From the NCBI RefSeq assembly GCF_002556545.1, contig NZ_CP022685.1:7294001-7358000 (forward strand): a stretch of DNA of 64,000 nt. Reading direction: 5' to 3'. Under the pieces are notes generated by a model. The model had not been told where the DNA came from. It saw only the letters and a program-made list of their open reading frames with translations, and ran no database searches. Below, one piece after another: positions 12,506 to 22,599 of the stretch; position 1 is the stretch's first letter; the number at the start of each line of letters is the position of its first letter. A program made the translations under genes and the position numbers. The DNA comes from Streptomyces formicae. Lineage in GTDB: Bacteria; Actinomycetota; Actinomycetes; Streptomycetales; Streptomycetaceae.

Positions 12506-13225
12506 GTGACGATGTTGCGCATGCGGCTCGACGCCTCCCAGGGGATGGCACAGCTGACCAAGACGCTCACCGCGTTCCGTGAGCAGGCCGAGGACGAGCG
12601 GGCCACGGCGGCGGTGATCGAGCTCGACGCGGGGCACGCGGACGGCGCGGGCCACGCGGAGTGGCCGGGCCCCGTCGACGTCCACACGGTCAACAAGTGG
12701 GAGCGCGCCCTGCGCCAGTGGGAGCGCCTGGACGCCGTCACGCTGGTCGCCGCCTCCGGCACCTGCGGCGGCCCCGCTTTCGACCTGCTCCTCGCCGCGG
12801 ACGTACGGATCGCCGCGCCCGACCTGCGCGTCACCCTGCCCTCCGCGTCCGGCGGCTTCTGGCCGGGCATGGCCCTGCACCGGCTCACGCACCGCGTCGG
12901 CGTTTCGGGGGCCCGCAGGCTCGCCCTGTGCATGGCGGGGGCCGGGGCGCTCGACGCGGAGCAGGCGCGGGAGCTGGGCGTCGTCGACGAGATAGCGGAC
13001 GGGACGACGGGCGCGCTCGACGACCGGCTGGCCACGGCGCTCGCGGACCGTCCCGCGCGCGGTGACGTCCGGCTGCTGCGCGGCCTGATCATGGACGCGC
13101 CCGGCACCTCCTTCGAGGACGCACTCGGCACGCATCTCGCGGCGTGCGACAGGGCGCTGCGCGCCACCGGGACCGAGGCATCCACGGACACCGAGGCCCC
13201 CACGGGAACACGGGGCGAGCGATGA
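12506..13225 (+). CDS. dpgB: Enoyl-CoA hydratase-like DpgB, partner of DpgA
   Basis: A crotonase-superfamily protein of about 239 residues. DpgB proteins assist DpgA in dehydration and aromatisation to 3,5-dihydroxyphenylacetyl-CoA. Crotonase features include GTCGGPAFDLLLAADVRIA (about 90-108) and SGGFWPGMALHRL. The start may be GTG 12506 or ATG 12512; the purine stretch GAAAGA (12498-12503) is spaced better for ATG 12512. The gene starts 21-27 nt after dpgA and its stop overlaps the dpgC ATG by 4 nt. A DpgD is a remote alternative, but position between dpgA and dpgC and the short length favour DpgB. Confidence 0.9.
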   Translation: MTMLRMRLDASQGMAQLTKTLTAFREQAEDERATAAVIELDAGHADGAGHAEWPGPVDVHTVNKWERALRQWERLDAVTLVAASGTCGGPAFDLLLAADVRIAAPDLRVTLPSASGGFWPGMALHRLTHRVGVSGARRLALCMAGAGALDAEQARELGVVDEIADGTTGALDDRLATALADRPARGDVRLLRGLIMDAPGTSFEDALGTHLAACDRALRATGTEASTDTEAPTGTRGER

Positions 13226-14580
13226 CCGCCGAACTGACCGCGGCCTGGCAGGGCCCCCGCGCGGTGGCCGCGCGCGCCGAGGAGGTCCTGGCCCAGGTGC
13301 CCGCCAAGGCCGAGCGCACCGACGCGCAGCAGGCGCGGGTCGACGACGCCGTGGCCGACGCGCGGCGGGCGCGCGTCGCGTTCATGGCCGAGCACGGCCA
13401 GGCCGTGTACGACGCGCTGACCGGCGACCGCACCCGGTACCGCTGGCTGGACGAACTCGTCTTCGCCGCCGCCGAGTTCCTCGAAGGGCTCGTACCGACC
13501 CGCGAACAGATGGCGGCCGAGTCCGCCCTCGCGCAGGCCGACAAAGAGGGCCGGGAGATCGACCAGGCCGTCTTCTTCGCCGGGGTGCTGCGCCAGGAGC
13601 GGGCGGGGACCCACCTCATGGAGTCGCTGCTGCGCCCCACGGACCGGGCGCTCGCGCTGCTCCCCGAGTACACCGCGCGCGGCAGCGTCGACCTCGGACC
13701 GCTGCGCGTGGACCGCGTCGGCCGCGCCACCCACCTCACGGTGACGAGCCCGGCGGCGCTCAACGCCGAGGACAACGAACTGATCGCCGCCATGGACGTG
13801 GGCGTCGACCTGGCGCTCCTCGACGACCTCAGCACGGTAGGGGTGCTGCGCGGCGGGGAGATGACGCATCCGCGCTACCGGGGCCGCCGCGTCTTCAGCG
13901 CGGGCATCAACCTGCGCCACCTCGACGCGGGCCGGATCTCCTACACGGACTTCCTGCTGCGCCGCGAGCTCGGCTACATCAGCAAGCTCCAGCGCGGGCT
14001 GCTCCTGACGGACGGGAACGGGGAGCCGGTCACCGACGGGTTCGGCGAACCGCTCCCCGTACCCCGGCCGCACTGGGCGACGCGCACCGTGCAGAAGCCG
14101 TGGATCGCGGCCGTCGACACCTTCGCCATCGGCGGCGGCATGCAGCTCCTCTTCGCCTTCGACCGCGTGATCGCCGCGGACGACGCCTACCTCAGCCTGC
14201 CCGCCGCGCAGGAGGGCATCATCCCCGGTGTGGCCAACCTGCGGCTGCCCCGCATCGCGGGCAACCGCCTGGCGCGGCAGGTCATCCTCTCCGGGCGGCG
14301 CATCCGCACCACCGAGCCGGAGGCCAGGCTGATCTGCGACGAGGTCGTCGCGCCCGCGGACATCGACGCGGCGGTGGAGGCCGCCGTGGAGGAGCTGTCG
14401 GCGCCCGCGGTCGTCGCGAACCGCATGATGCTCAACCTCGCGGAGGAGCCACCGGCCGTACTGCGCGGCTACCTGGCGGAGTTCGCCCTCCACCAGGGGC
14501 TGCGGCTCTACGCGCCCGACGTCCTGGAGAAGACGACGAAGTTCAGCGGCAAGAAGGCGCCGAAGGACGGGGCCGCCTGA
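13222..14580 (+). CDS. dpgC: 3,5-dihydroxyphenylacetyl-CoA 1,2-dioxygenase DpgC
   Basis: 452 residues from ATG 13222, chosen for the ATGA overlap with dpgB. The reading frame stays open further upstream inside dpgB, but that would give an implausible Arg-rich leader. DpgC is a cofactor-free oxygenase that converts 3,5-dihydroxyphenylacetyl-CoA to 3,5-dihydroxyphenylglyoxylate, the precursor transaminated to Dpg. It has an N-terminal helical extension of about 200 residues, typical of DpgC and absent from ordinary crotonases. A crotonase core follows, with IGGGMQLLFAFDRVIAADD (about 297-315) and AAQEGIIPGVANLRLPR. No dpgD or aminotransferase gene follows, so the final transamination must be encoded elsewhere. 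It is the last gene of the cluster before a strong hairpin. Confidence 0.94.
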   Translation: MTAELTAAWQGPRAVAARAEEVLAQVPAKAERTDAQQARVDDAVADARRARVAFMAEHGQAVYDALTGDRTRYRWLDELVFAAAEFLEGLVPTREQMAAESALAQADKEGREIDQAVFFAGVLRQERAGTHLMESLLRPTDRALALLPEYTARGSVDLGPLRVDRVGRATHLTVTSPAALNAEDNELIAAMDVGVDLALLDDLSTVGVLRGGEMTHPRYRGRRVFSAGINLRHLDAGRISYTDFLLRRELGYISKLQRGLLLTDGNGEPVTDGFGEPLPVPRPHWATRTVQKPWIAAVDTFAIGGGMQLLFAFDRVIAADDAYLSLPAAQEGIIPGVANLRLPRIAGNRLARQVILSGRRIRTTEPEARLICDEVVAPADIDAAVEAAVEELSAPAVVANRMMLNLAEEPPAVLRGYLAEFALHQGLRLYAPDVLEKTTKFSGKKAPKDGAA

Positions 14581-14591
14581 GCCGCCGCCGC

Positions 14592-14623
14592 GTGCCGTGG
14601 TCGGAGGTCACCGACCACGGCAC
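14592..14623. terminator. Perfect 13-bp stem-loop between convergent dpgC and aminopeptidase genes
   Basis: The arms GTGCCGTGGTCGG (14592-14604) and CCGACCACGGCAC (14611-14623) pair perfectly around a 6-nt loop. There is no T-tract, as is common for Streptomyces terminators. It lies 12 nt after the dpgC stop and can serve both converging transcripts, so it probably marks the end of the NRPS cluster. Confidence 0.8.
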
Positions 14624-14637
14624 CGGGAGCGCTGTGA

Positions 14638-16126
<1,489 letters not shown>

Positions 16127-16190
16127 TCATGGAGCGGGCCGCCGTGTCCGGATACCGGACGTCACCGGATAGCGAACGCGGGCGGCACGC

Positions 16191-16580
16191 TCAGAAGAAC
16201 ACCCCGCAGCGCAGCAGCACGTTCGCGTACGGACGCGCCTCACCGGTGCGGACGACCAGACGGGCCCTCGCCGAGCGGCGCTTGAGCTCCTCGTGCGCGA
16301 CCAGGTCGAGCTCGGGGACGCGCTCCGCGAGCAGCCGCGCCACGGCCGGATTCGCGTCGAGCGCCTCCCGCGCCCCGGTCCCGCCCGCCACCACCAGTTC
16401 GGCGAGCAGCCCGTCCAGCACCTCCGCGAAGGCGGGGACCCCGGCGCGGAACGCCAGGTCCACCACGCGAGGGCCCGCCGGGATCGGCATGCCCGCGTCG
16501 CACACCAGGACCGTGTCGCCGTGCCCCAACTCGGCGAGCGCGCCCGCGAGATGGCGGTTCAGGATGCCGGACTTCTTCAC
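16191..16580 (-). CDS. rbsD: D-ribose pyranase RbsD
   Basis: 129 residues, the usual length. RbsD interconverts beta-pyranose and beta-furanose forms of D-ribose so that ribokinase receives its substrate. The N-terminus MKKSGILNRHLAGALAELGHGD carries the conserved His20, followed by CDAGMPIP with Asp28; the C-terminal RTGEARPYANVLLRCGV also matches the family. It overlaps rbsK by 4 nt and is the last gene of the ribose operon. Confidence 0.96.
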   Translation of the reverse strand: MKKSGILNRHLAGALAELGHGDTVLVCDAGMPIPAGPRVVDLAFRAGVPAFAEVLDGLLAELVVAGGTGAREALDANPAVARLLAERVPELDLVAHEELKRRSARARLVVRTGEARPYANVLLRCGVFF

Positions 16581-17518
16581 GGGGACGGGACCTCCGCGGG
16601 GGCCGGGGGGAGTTCCGAGGCCGTGGGGTAGGAGCTCTGCGCGCCCTGCCGGGTGACGGCCGCCGCGCCCACCCGTACCGCGTACGCCGCCGCCGTCGCC
16701 AGCTCCTCGCCGAGGCCGAGGCGCCAGCCGAGCGCCGCCGTGAACGCGTCACCCGCCCCCGTCGTGTCGACCGCGTCGACCTTCGGGCTCGGGACCCGTA
16801 CGACGGAGTCCGTGCGCCCGTCCGCCGTCAGCGCGCCCTCGGCGCCGAGGGTGATCACCACCGAGCGGGGGCCGAGCGCGAGCAGACCCCGCGCCCACTC
16901 CTCCGGCGTCTCGCCCGCCGCCTCGCCGAGGACGACCCGCGCCTCGTGCTCGTTGACCACCAACGGGTCACAGGCGGCCAGGACTTCGGCGGGCAGCGGA
17001 GCGGGCGGGGAGGGGTTCAGGACGAAGCGGGTGTCCTCGCGCAGCGCCCCGACCACCTCGGCGACCGTGTCCAGGGGGATCTCCAGCTGGGCGGAGACCA
17101 CCCGGGCCGAGGAGAGCAGGCTGCCCGCCGCGCGGATGTCCTCGGGGGTGAGCCGGGCGTTGGCGCCGGGCGAGACCACGATGCTGTTGTCGCCCGAAGG
17201 GTCGACCGTGATCAGCGCGACGCCGGTGGGCGCGCCGCCCACGAGCAGCCCCACCGTGTCCACGCCCGCCGCGCGCTGCGCGTCCAGGAGCAGCGTCCCG
17301 TGGGCGTCGTCGCCGACCCGCGCGAGCAGCGCGGTGCGGGCGCCGAGCCGGGCCGCGGCGACGGCCTGGTTGCCGCCCTTGCCGCCGGGGTGGACGGCCA
17401 GGTCGGAGCCGAGGACCGTCTCGCCCGCGGCGGGGCGGCGCTCGACGCCCACCACCAGATCGGCGTTGGCCGAGCCCACGACGAGGAGGTCGTAGAGGTC
17501 GTCGTAGTCGTCGTTCAT
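16577..17518 (-). CDS. rbsK: Ribokinase RbsK
   Basis: 313-residue PfkB-family sugar kinase that phosphorylates ribose at O5 with ATP. It has the N-terminal GSANADLVV motif, the PGGKGGNQAVAAARLG substrate-binding region (about 41-56) and the C-terminal DTTGAGDAFTAALGW signature with the catalytic Asp. An AGGAA ribosome site lies 9 nt before the ATG. It begins 64 nt after the transporter fusion gene and is coupled to rbsD. Confidence 0.95.
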   Translation of the reverse strand: MNDDYDDLYDLLVVGSANADLVVGVERRPAAGETVLGSDLAVHPGGKGGNQAVAAARLGARTALLARVGDDAHGTLLLDAQRAAGVDTVGLLVGGAPTGVALITVDPSGDNSIVVSPGANARLTPEDIRAAGSLLSSARVVSAQLEIPLDTVAEVVGALREDTRFVLNPSPPAPLPAEVLAACDPLVVNEHEARVVLGEAAGETPEEWARGLLALGPRSVVITLGAEGALTADGRTDSVVRVPSPKVDAVDTTGAGDAFTAALGWRLGLGEELATAAAYAVRVGAAAVTRQGAQSSYPTASELPPAPAEVPSP

Positions 17519-17582
17519 GTGCGGTTTCCTGCTTTCGTACGGTGGTGTGGCGCGAGGGGGCGGCCGCGGGGGCGGGCGCGGC

Positions 17583-19529
17583 TCAGGAGAAGTCCTCGAC
17601 GTTCTTCGAGGTGACGATCTTCACCGGGACCTTCACCATGTTCTCGACGTCCTTGCCCCGCGCGGCCCTGACCGCGTTCTGGACGGCGATCCTGCCGAGC
17701 TCCTTGGGCTGCTGGGCGACCGACGCGTACAGCGTGCCCGCCTCGACCGCCTTGATCCCGTCGGGAGTTCCGTCGAAGCCGACCACGGGGACGGACTCGC
17801 CCGCCTTGTCGCCGAGCGCCTTGACCGCGCCGAGCGCCATCTCGTCGTTCTCCGCGAAGACGCCGGTCACGCCCTTGTGGGACTGGAGCAGGTTCGTCAT
17901 GACGTCCAGGCCCTTGGTGCGGTCGAAGTCCGCGGGCTGCTTGGCGACGACGTCGATGCCGGGGTACGCCTTGATGCCCTCGGCGAAGCCCTGGCCGCGC
18001 TCCCGGCTCGCCGAGGTGCCCGCGGTGCCCTGGAGGACCACGATCTTCCCCTTGCCGCCGAGCTTCTCGGCGAGGGTCTTCGCCGCCAGCTTCCCGCCCG
18101 CGACGTTGTCGGAGGCGACGAGCGTGGCCGTCTCGGCCTTGTTCACGCCCCGGTCGGCGGCGACCACCGGGATGTCGGACTTGTTGGCGCCCCGCACGGC
18201 CGGGCCCGCCGCGTCCGAGTCCACCGGGTTGACGATGATCGACTTCACGCCCTCGCCGGTGAAGTTCTGCAACTGGTTGGACTGCTGGGACGCGTCGTTC
18301 TGCGCGTCGGTGACCGTCAGGTCGATGCCCGCCTTGTCGGCCTCGGCCTGCGCGCCCTCCTTCATCTGTACGAAGAAGGGGTTGTTGAGGGTGGACAGCG
18401 ACATGCCGACCTTGGTCGTCGTGCCCGATGAACCCGAGTTGAAGAAGGAGACCGCGCCGATGACCGCGGCCGCGACCACGGCGGCGAGCGCGATCTTCAC
18501 CGCCTGCGGGCCCTTGCGCCCCATCGTCCCCGAGGCGCCCGACGAGGCACCGGGCGTCGCGCCCGCCTTGCGCCGCAGCGTGTCCAGGAGGACGGCGAGC
18601 GCGATGACGACACCGATGACGACCTGCTGCCAGAAGGCGGACACCGAAAGGAGGTTGAGGCCGTTGCGGAGCACGGCGAGGATCAGCGCGCCGATCAGCG
18701 TGCCCGACGCCTTGCCGACGCCGCCCGCGAGGCTGGCGCCGCCGATCACGACCGCGGCGATCGCGTCGAGCTCGTAGCCCTGCGCGGCCTGCGGCTGCGC
18801 GGAGACCAGACGGGAGGCGAGCACGATGCCCGCGACCGCGGCGAAGAGACCGGAGAGGCCGTAGATCACCAGCTTCTGGCGCTTCACACGGAGCCCGGAG
18901 AGCCGCGCCGCCTCCTCGTTGCCGCCGATCGCGTACATGGACCGGCCGATGAACGTACGCCCGAGGACGACGGCCGTGACCAGACCCATCGCGACCATCA
19001 CGATCACCGGCACCGGCAGCCAGCCGCCGACGGTGTCACCGAGGTGCGAGACCGAGTCGGGGAAGGCGATGGGGCTGCCCTGCGAGATGACGAGGGAGAG
19101 GCCGCGCGCCACCGACAGCATCGCCAACGTCGCGATGAACGGCGGGAGTTTGCCGTACGAGACGAGCAGACCGTTGACGAACCCGCAGGCTATGCCGGTC
19201 GCCACGGCGAGGATCACCGCGAGCCAGACCGGCACGCCCTGCGACGTCGCCGACCAGGCGAGGACGGTCGCGGAGAGCGCCGCCACCGACCCCACCGACA
19301 GGTCGATGCCCGCCGAGACGATCACGAACGTCACACCGAACGCGAGGATCGCGGTGACGGCCGCCTGCACGCCGACGTTGAGCAGGTTCTGGGTGGTCAG
19401 GAAGTCGCCCGAGAGCAGCGACATCGCCACGACCAGGACGATCAGGGCGCTCAGCGCGCCGTTGTCGAGCAGGACGCGGCGGAGCGAGGACGCACCACCC
19501 GTGTCGCGCTTCAGGGTTTCAGTGGCCAC
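17583..19529 (-). CDS. rbsCB: Ribose ABC transporter, permease (RbsC) fused to substrate-binding protein (RbsB)
   Basis: One 648-residue polypeptide holds two usually separate subunits. Residues 1-325 are a polytopic RbsC-type permease (AFGVTFVIVSAGIDLSVGSV; GNEEAARLSGLRV). A Ser/Gly linker follows, then an extra membrane span at about 347-367. The remainder is a periplasmic-binding-type 1 domain starting KVGMSLSTLNNPFF and including VVGFDGTPDGIKAV. The extra span should place the binding domain outside the membrane as a tethered receptor, replacing the usual lipoprotein anchor. The start overlaps rbsA by 11 nt. The domain boundary is not a frameshift artefact: the frame is continuous with uniform GC3 bias. 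Confidence 0.93.
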   Translation of the reverse strand: MATETLKRDTGGASSLRRVLLDNGALSALIVLVVAMSLLSGDFLTTQNLLNVGVQAAVTAILAFGVTFVIVSAGIDLSVGSVAALSATVLAWSATSQGVPVWLAVILAVATGIACGFVNGLLVSYGKLPPFIATLAMLSVARGLSLVISQGSPIAFPDSVSHLGDTVGGWLPVPVIVMVAMGLVTAVVLGRTFIGRSMYAIGGNEEAARLSGLRVKRQKLVIYGLSGLFAAVAGIVLASRLVSAQPQAAQGYELDAIAAVVIGGASLAGGVGKASGTLIGALILAVLRNGLNLLSVSAFWQQVVIGVVIALAVLLDTLRRKAGATPGASSGASGTMGRKGPQAVKIALAAVVAAAVIGAVSFFNSGSSGTTTKVGMSLSTLNNPFFVQMKEGAQAEADKAGIDLTVTDAQNDASQQSNQLQNFTGEGVKSIIVNPVDSDAAGPAVRGANKSDIPVVAADRGVNKAETATLVASDNVAGGKLAAKTLAEKLGGKGKIVVLQGTAGTSASRERGQGFAEGIKAYPGIDVVAKQPADFDRTKGLDVMTNLLQSHKGVTGVFAENDEMALGAVKALGDKAGESVPVVGFDGTPDGIKAVEAGTLYASVAQQPKELGRIAVQNAVRAARGKDVENMVKVPVKIVTSKNVEDFS

Positions 19530-21069
19530 GGGAGCCCTCCGCTTCGTGCGCTTCGTCTGTGGGTACGGAGTCGGGTACGGCCGCGGTGGAGACGGCGAGG
19601 GCCATCACCGCGTCCTGGGTCGCCTCTTCGGCGGCGAGTTCACCGGCGATCCGGCCCTGCGCCATGACCAGGACCCGGTCGCTCATGCCGAGCACCTCGG
19701 GCAGATCGCTGGAGATCATCAGGACCGCGTGCCCGGAGGCTGTCAGCTCGTTGATGAGCTGGTAGATCTCGACCTTGGCGCCGACGTCGATGCCGCGCGT
19801 CGGCTCGTCGAGGATCAGCACCTTGATGTCGGCGAGCAGCCACTTGCCGATGACGACCTTCTGCTGGTTGCCGCCGGAGAGCGTGCGCACGTGCTGGCCG
19901 AGCCCGGCCATCCGTACGCCCAACTGCTCGGCGATCCGCGCTGCCGCCTTCTGCTGCCCCTTGAGGTCGACGAGCCCGGCGCGGGTCGCCGAACGCAGCG
20001 TCACCAGACCGAGGTTCTCGCGCACGGAGGCGTCGAGCACCAGACCCTGGCCCTTGCGGTCCTCGGGTACGAGGCCGATGCCCGCGCCCATCGCGGCGTT
20101 CACGTCGTGCCGCGGCAGGCGCTCGCCGCCCACGCCCACGGAACCCGCGTCGTAGGGATCGGCGCCGAAGACGGCGCGCGCCACCTCGGTGCGCCCGGCC
20201 CCGACGAGCCCCGCCAGGCCGACGACCTCACCGGCCCGCACCTCGAAGCTGACGTCGTGGAAGACGCCGTTCCTGGTGAGACCCGCCACGGACAGCAACG
20301 GCGGCCCGGTGTCCGGGCGTTGGCGGGGATACTGCTGCTCGATGCTGCGGCCCACCATCAGCCGGACGAGCTCGTCCTCGGGGGTCGACGCGGGCACCTG
20401 GTCGATGCTGCGGCCGTCCCGCAGGACGGTGACGCGGTCGCCGAGGGCGGCGATCTCCTCCAGGTGGTGGGTGATGAAGACGATGCCGACGCCGTCCTCG
20501 CGCAGCGTGCGGACGATCCCGAAGAGCTTGTCGACCTCCTCGGAGGTGAGGACCGCGGTCGGCTCGTCCATGATCAGGACGCGCGCCCGCAGGCTGAGCG
20601 CCTTGGCTATCTCGACCATCTGGAGCCTGGCGATGCCCAGTTCGCGCACCTTGGCGCGCGGCGAGACGGCAAGGCCGACGCGGTCGAGCAGCTCGCGCGC
20701 GTCGTCCTCCATCCGCTTCCTGTCGATCATCCCGAAGCGGCGCGGCTGCCTGCCGAGGAAGATGTTCTCGGCCACCGTCAGGTCGGGGACGAGGTTGAAC
20801 TCCTGGTAGATGGTGGCGATGCCGAGCCACTCGGCGTCCTGCGCGCCGTGCACGCGGACATCGCGCCCGTCCACCACGATCCGTCCCGCGTCCGGCCGGT
20901 AGGCGCCGGAGAGCATCTTGATCAGGGTGCTCTTGCCCGCTCCGTTCTCGCCGAGCAGGACGTGCACCTCGCCGCGCCGCAGGTCGAAGTCGACGGAGTC
21001 GAGGGCGACGACGCCGGGGAAGGTCTTGCGGATGCCTTCGATGCGCAGCAATTCGTCCGGGTGGCTCAC
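19519..21069 (-). CDS. rbsA: Ribose ABC transporter ATP-binding protein RbsA
   Basis: 516 residues with tandem ABC domains. The first has Walker A GENGAGKST and Walker B LIMDEPTAVL. The second has a degenerate Walker A (GLVGAGRTE), the signature LSGGNQQKVVIGKWL and DEPTRGIDVGAK. This asymmetric pattern is typical of RbsA/MglA proteins. The reading frame runs about 1.2 kb further upstream in Arg-rich shadow, but GTG 21069 is chosen because AAAGGAG lies 7-8 nt before it and the family N-terminus (LRIEGIRKTFPGVVALD) starts there. It overlaps rbsR by 4 nt and rbsCB by 11 nt. Confidence 0.95.
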   Translation of the reverse strand: MSHPDELLRIEGIRKTFPGVVALDSVDFDLRRGEVHVLLGENGAGKSTLIKMLSGAYRPDAGRIVVDGRDVRVHGAQDAEWLGIATIYQEFNLVPDLTVAENIFLGRQPRRFGMIDRKRMEDDARELLDRVGLAVSPRAKVRELGIARLQMVEIAKALSLRARVLIMDEPTAVLTSEEVDKLFGIVRTLREDGVGIVFITHHLEEIAALGDRVTVLRDGRSIDQVPASTPEDELVRLMVGRSIEQQYPRQRPDTGPPLLSVAGLTRNGVFHDVSFEVRAGEVVGLAGLVGAGRTEVARAVFGADPYDAGSVGVGGERLPRHDVNAAMGAGIGLVPEDRKGQGLVLDASVRENLGLVTLRSATRAGLVDLKGQQKAAARIAEQLGVRMAGLGQHVRTLSGGNQQKVVIGKWLLADIKVLILDEPTRGIDVGAKVEIYQLINELTASGHAVLMISSDLPEVLGMSDRVLVMAQGRIAGELAAEEATQDAVMALAVSTAAVPDSVPTDEAHEAEGSRGH

Positions 21070-22112
21070 CGGGTGCTCCTTTCCGGGCTGGGGGCGTCGG
21101 TCGTGGGGTCGGGCTCGCCGCAGGAACGCCGGACGACGAGACGGGCGGGCAGGGTCACGGACCGCGGGCTCCTGCCCTCGATCCGGTCGACCAGTGCCGC
21201 CACCGCGGCTCGCCCGAGGTCGCCGGTCGGCTGGGCGATGGCGGTGACCGGTGGGTCGGTGTGCACGAACCAGGGGATGTCGTCGAAGGCCGCGAGCCCG
21301 ATGTCGTGCGGCACGCGCAGGCCGTGCGAGCGGATCGCGTCCAGGGCGCCCAGGGCCATCAGGTTGTCGGCGGCGAAGACGACGTCGGGCGGCTCGGGCA
21401 GGGCGAGGAAGCGCTCGGTGGCGCGCCGCCCGCTGGCCGCCTGGAAGTCGCCCTGCCCGATGTAGGCGTCGGGCAGGGCGATGCCGTACGCGCGCAGCGC
21501 GTCCCGGAAGGCGTCGACGCGCTCGCTGCCCGTGGTGGTGGCGGCCGGGCCCGCGATGATGGCGAGCCTGCGGTGCCCGAGCCCGTGCAGGTGCGCGACC
21601 AGGTCCCGTACGGCGTCGCGCCCGTCGGAGCGGACCACGGGGATGTCGAGCCCCGGGATCCACCGGTCGACGAAGACCATCGGCGTCCCGGCGCGCGCGG
21701 CGTCCAGCATCAGCGGGGAGCCGCCGTCGGTGGGCGAGACGAGCAGCCCGTCGATCCGCCGGTCGAGCAGGGTCCGTACGTGGTGGTCCTGGAGGTCGGG
21801 CCGTTCGTCGGCGTTGCCGATGATCACGCTGTAGCCGAGCGCGCGGGCGGCCTCCTCGACGGAGCGGGCCAGCTCGGTGAAGTACGGATTCAGCACGTCG
21901 CTGATCACGAGTCCGAGGGTGCGCGTCTGATCGGTGCGCAGGGACCGTGCGACGGCGTTGGGCCGGTAGCCGAGCGCCTCCACGGCGGCGAGCACGCGGG
22001 CGCGGGACGCCGGGCTGACCGAGGGATGACTGTTCAGCACGCGCGACACCGTGGCCACGGACACCCCGGCCTCGGCCGCGACGTCCTTGATCCCCACGGA
22101 ACTCGGGGCCAT
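21066..22112 (-). CDS. rbsR: LacI-family transcriptional regulator, probable ribose repressor RbsR
   Basis: 348 residues from ATG 22112, preceded by GAGGAGG with 9-nt spacing. The N-terminal HTH reads IKDVAAEAGVSVATVSRVLN (about 8-27), followed by the hinge helix and a periplasmic-binding-like effector domain (DQTRTLGLVISDVLNPYFTE). First gene of the rbs operon. Two matching palindromic sites lie 18-52 nt upstream, so it probably represses itself and the transporter and kinase genes until ribose or a derivative binds. The effector is inferred from context. Confidence 0.92.
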   Translation of the reverse strand: MAPSSVGIKDVAAEAGVSVATVSRVLNSHPSVSPASRARVLAAVEALGYRPNAVARSLRTDQTRTLGLVISDVLNPYFTELARSVEEAARALGYSVIIGNADERPDLQDHHVRTLLDRRIDGLLVSPTDGGSPLMLDAARAGTPMVFVDRWIPGLDIPVVRSDGRDAVRDLVAHLHGLGHRRLAIIAGPAATTTGSERVDAFRDALRAYGIALPDAYIGQGDFQAASGRRATERFLALPEPPDVVFAADNLMALGALDAIRSHGLRVPHDIGLAAFDDIPWFVHTDPPVTAIAQPTGDLGRAAVAALVDRIEGRSPRSVTLPARLVVRRSCGEPDPTTDAPSPERSTR

Positions 22113-22129
22113 CGCCGTCCACCTCCTCG

Positions 22130-22143
22130 TGGAATCGATTACA
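22130..22143 (-). promoter_or_regulatory. LacI-type operator 1 upstream of rbsR
   Basis: TGGAATCGATTACA on the + strand (TGTAATCGATTCCA on the other) is a near-palindrome with central CG, typical of LacI/PurR/CcpA-like operators. It lies 18 nt upstream of the rbsR start, overlapping the expected leader. Confidence 0.75.
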
Positions 22144-22150
22144 CGAGGAT

Positions 22151-22164
22151 TGGAAACGATTACA
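22151..22164 (-). promoter_or_regulatory. LacI-type operator 2 upstream of rbsR
   Basis: TGGAAACGATTACA repeats operator 1 with one difference, exactly 21 bp away (two helical turns). Both sites therefore face the same side of the DNA, which fits cooperative binding by two RbsR dimers. Confidence 0.75.
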
Positions 22165-22226
22165 CGGGCGTGTGGCAAGAGGGGGAGTCGCCCTGATCGG
22201 CGAGCGAGACCTGATTGTGATCGGGG

Positions 22227-22362
22227 GCGCCCCGTCAGGGGCGCGGGGAACTGCGCGAGCAACCACGACGAGGCCGCAGCCGCGTCTGCCGAGGACCCCG
22301 CAGTCGCGACTGCGGCTTGTCGCGCGCTGAGCGCGCAGTTCCCCGCGCCCCTGACGGGGCGC
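22227..22362. repeat. Long nested inverted repeat (31-bp arms) of Streptomyces dispersed-repeat type
   Basis: A perfect 31-bp inverted repeat, 22227-22257 against 22332-22362, contains the core GGGGCGCGGGGAACTGCGCG. It encloses a perfect 18-bp palindrome, CCGCAGTCGCGACTGCGG (22298-22315). The core resembles a sequence I recall as common between Streptomyces genes. It sits between divergent rbsR and the WD40 gene. Possible roles are bidirectional termination, mRNA protection or a non-autonomous repeat. Confidence 0.85.
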
Positions 22363-22599
22363 GCCCTGCGGCCTCCCCCCGTGCGTGTGGCCGCAGGACG
22401 CGCGTCCGGCAGGACGGCCGGGCCCCCGTACCCGGTCCTGCCACTGCTATTCCAGCGCCCGGGACGTTGTCTCACAGCCCCTTTCCGTGCGGGTGGACAA
22501 AGCGCGGCGGGCGCCCGGGGTTGGCTCGCGGGCCCCTTCTCCGTGCCGCGATCCGTGTGCTGGGCTGGTCAGCCGTACGTCTTAGGGGGCTGAGCGGTA
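22363..22599. other. Gene-free, hairpin-rich leader upstream of the WD40 gene
   Basis: Part of a 487-nt gene-free stretch (22113-22599). Beyond the long inverted repeat, two more hairpins are visible: CTGCGGCC/GGCCGCAG (22366-22396) and GGCAGGAC/GTCCTGCC (22408-22442). The rest should hold the promoter of the + strand WD40 gene. No convincing -35/-10 pair was found. A CTTAGGGGG stretch (22581-22589) is the likely ribosome site. Confidence 0.45.

Noticed and set aside
21070..22266. N-terminal extension of rbsA through rbsR
   Set aside because: It is the shifted frame of rbsR; the ABC domain and its ribosome site begin at 21069.
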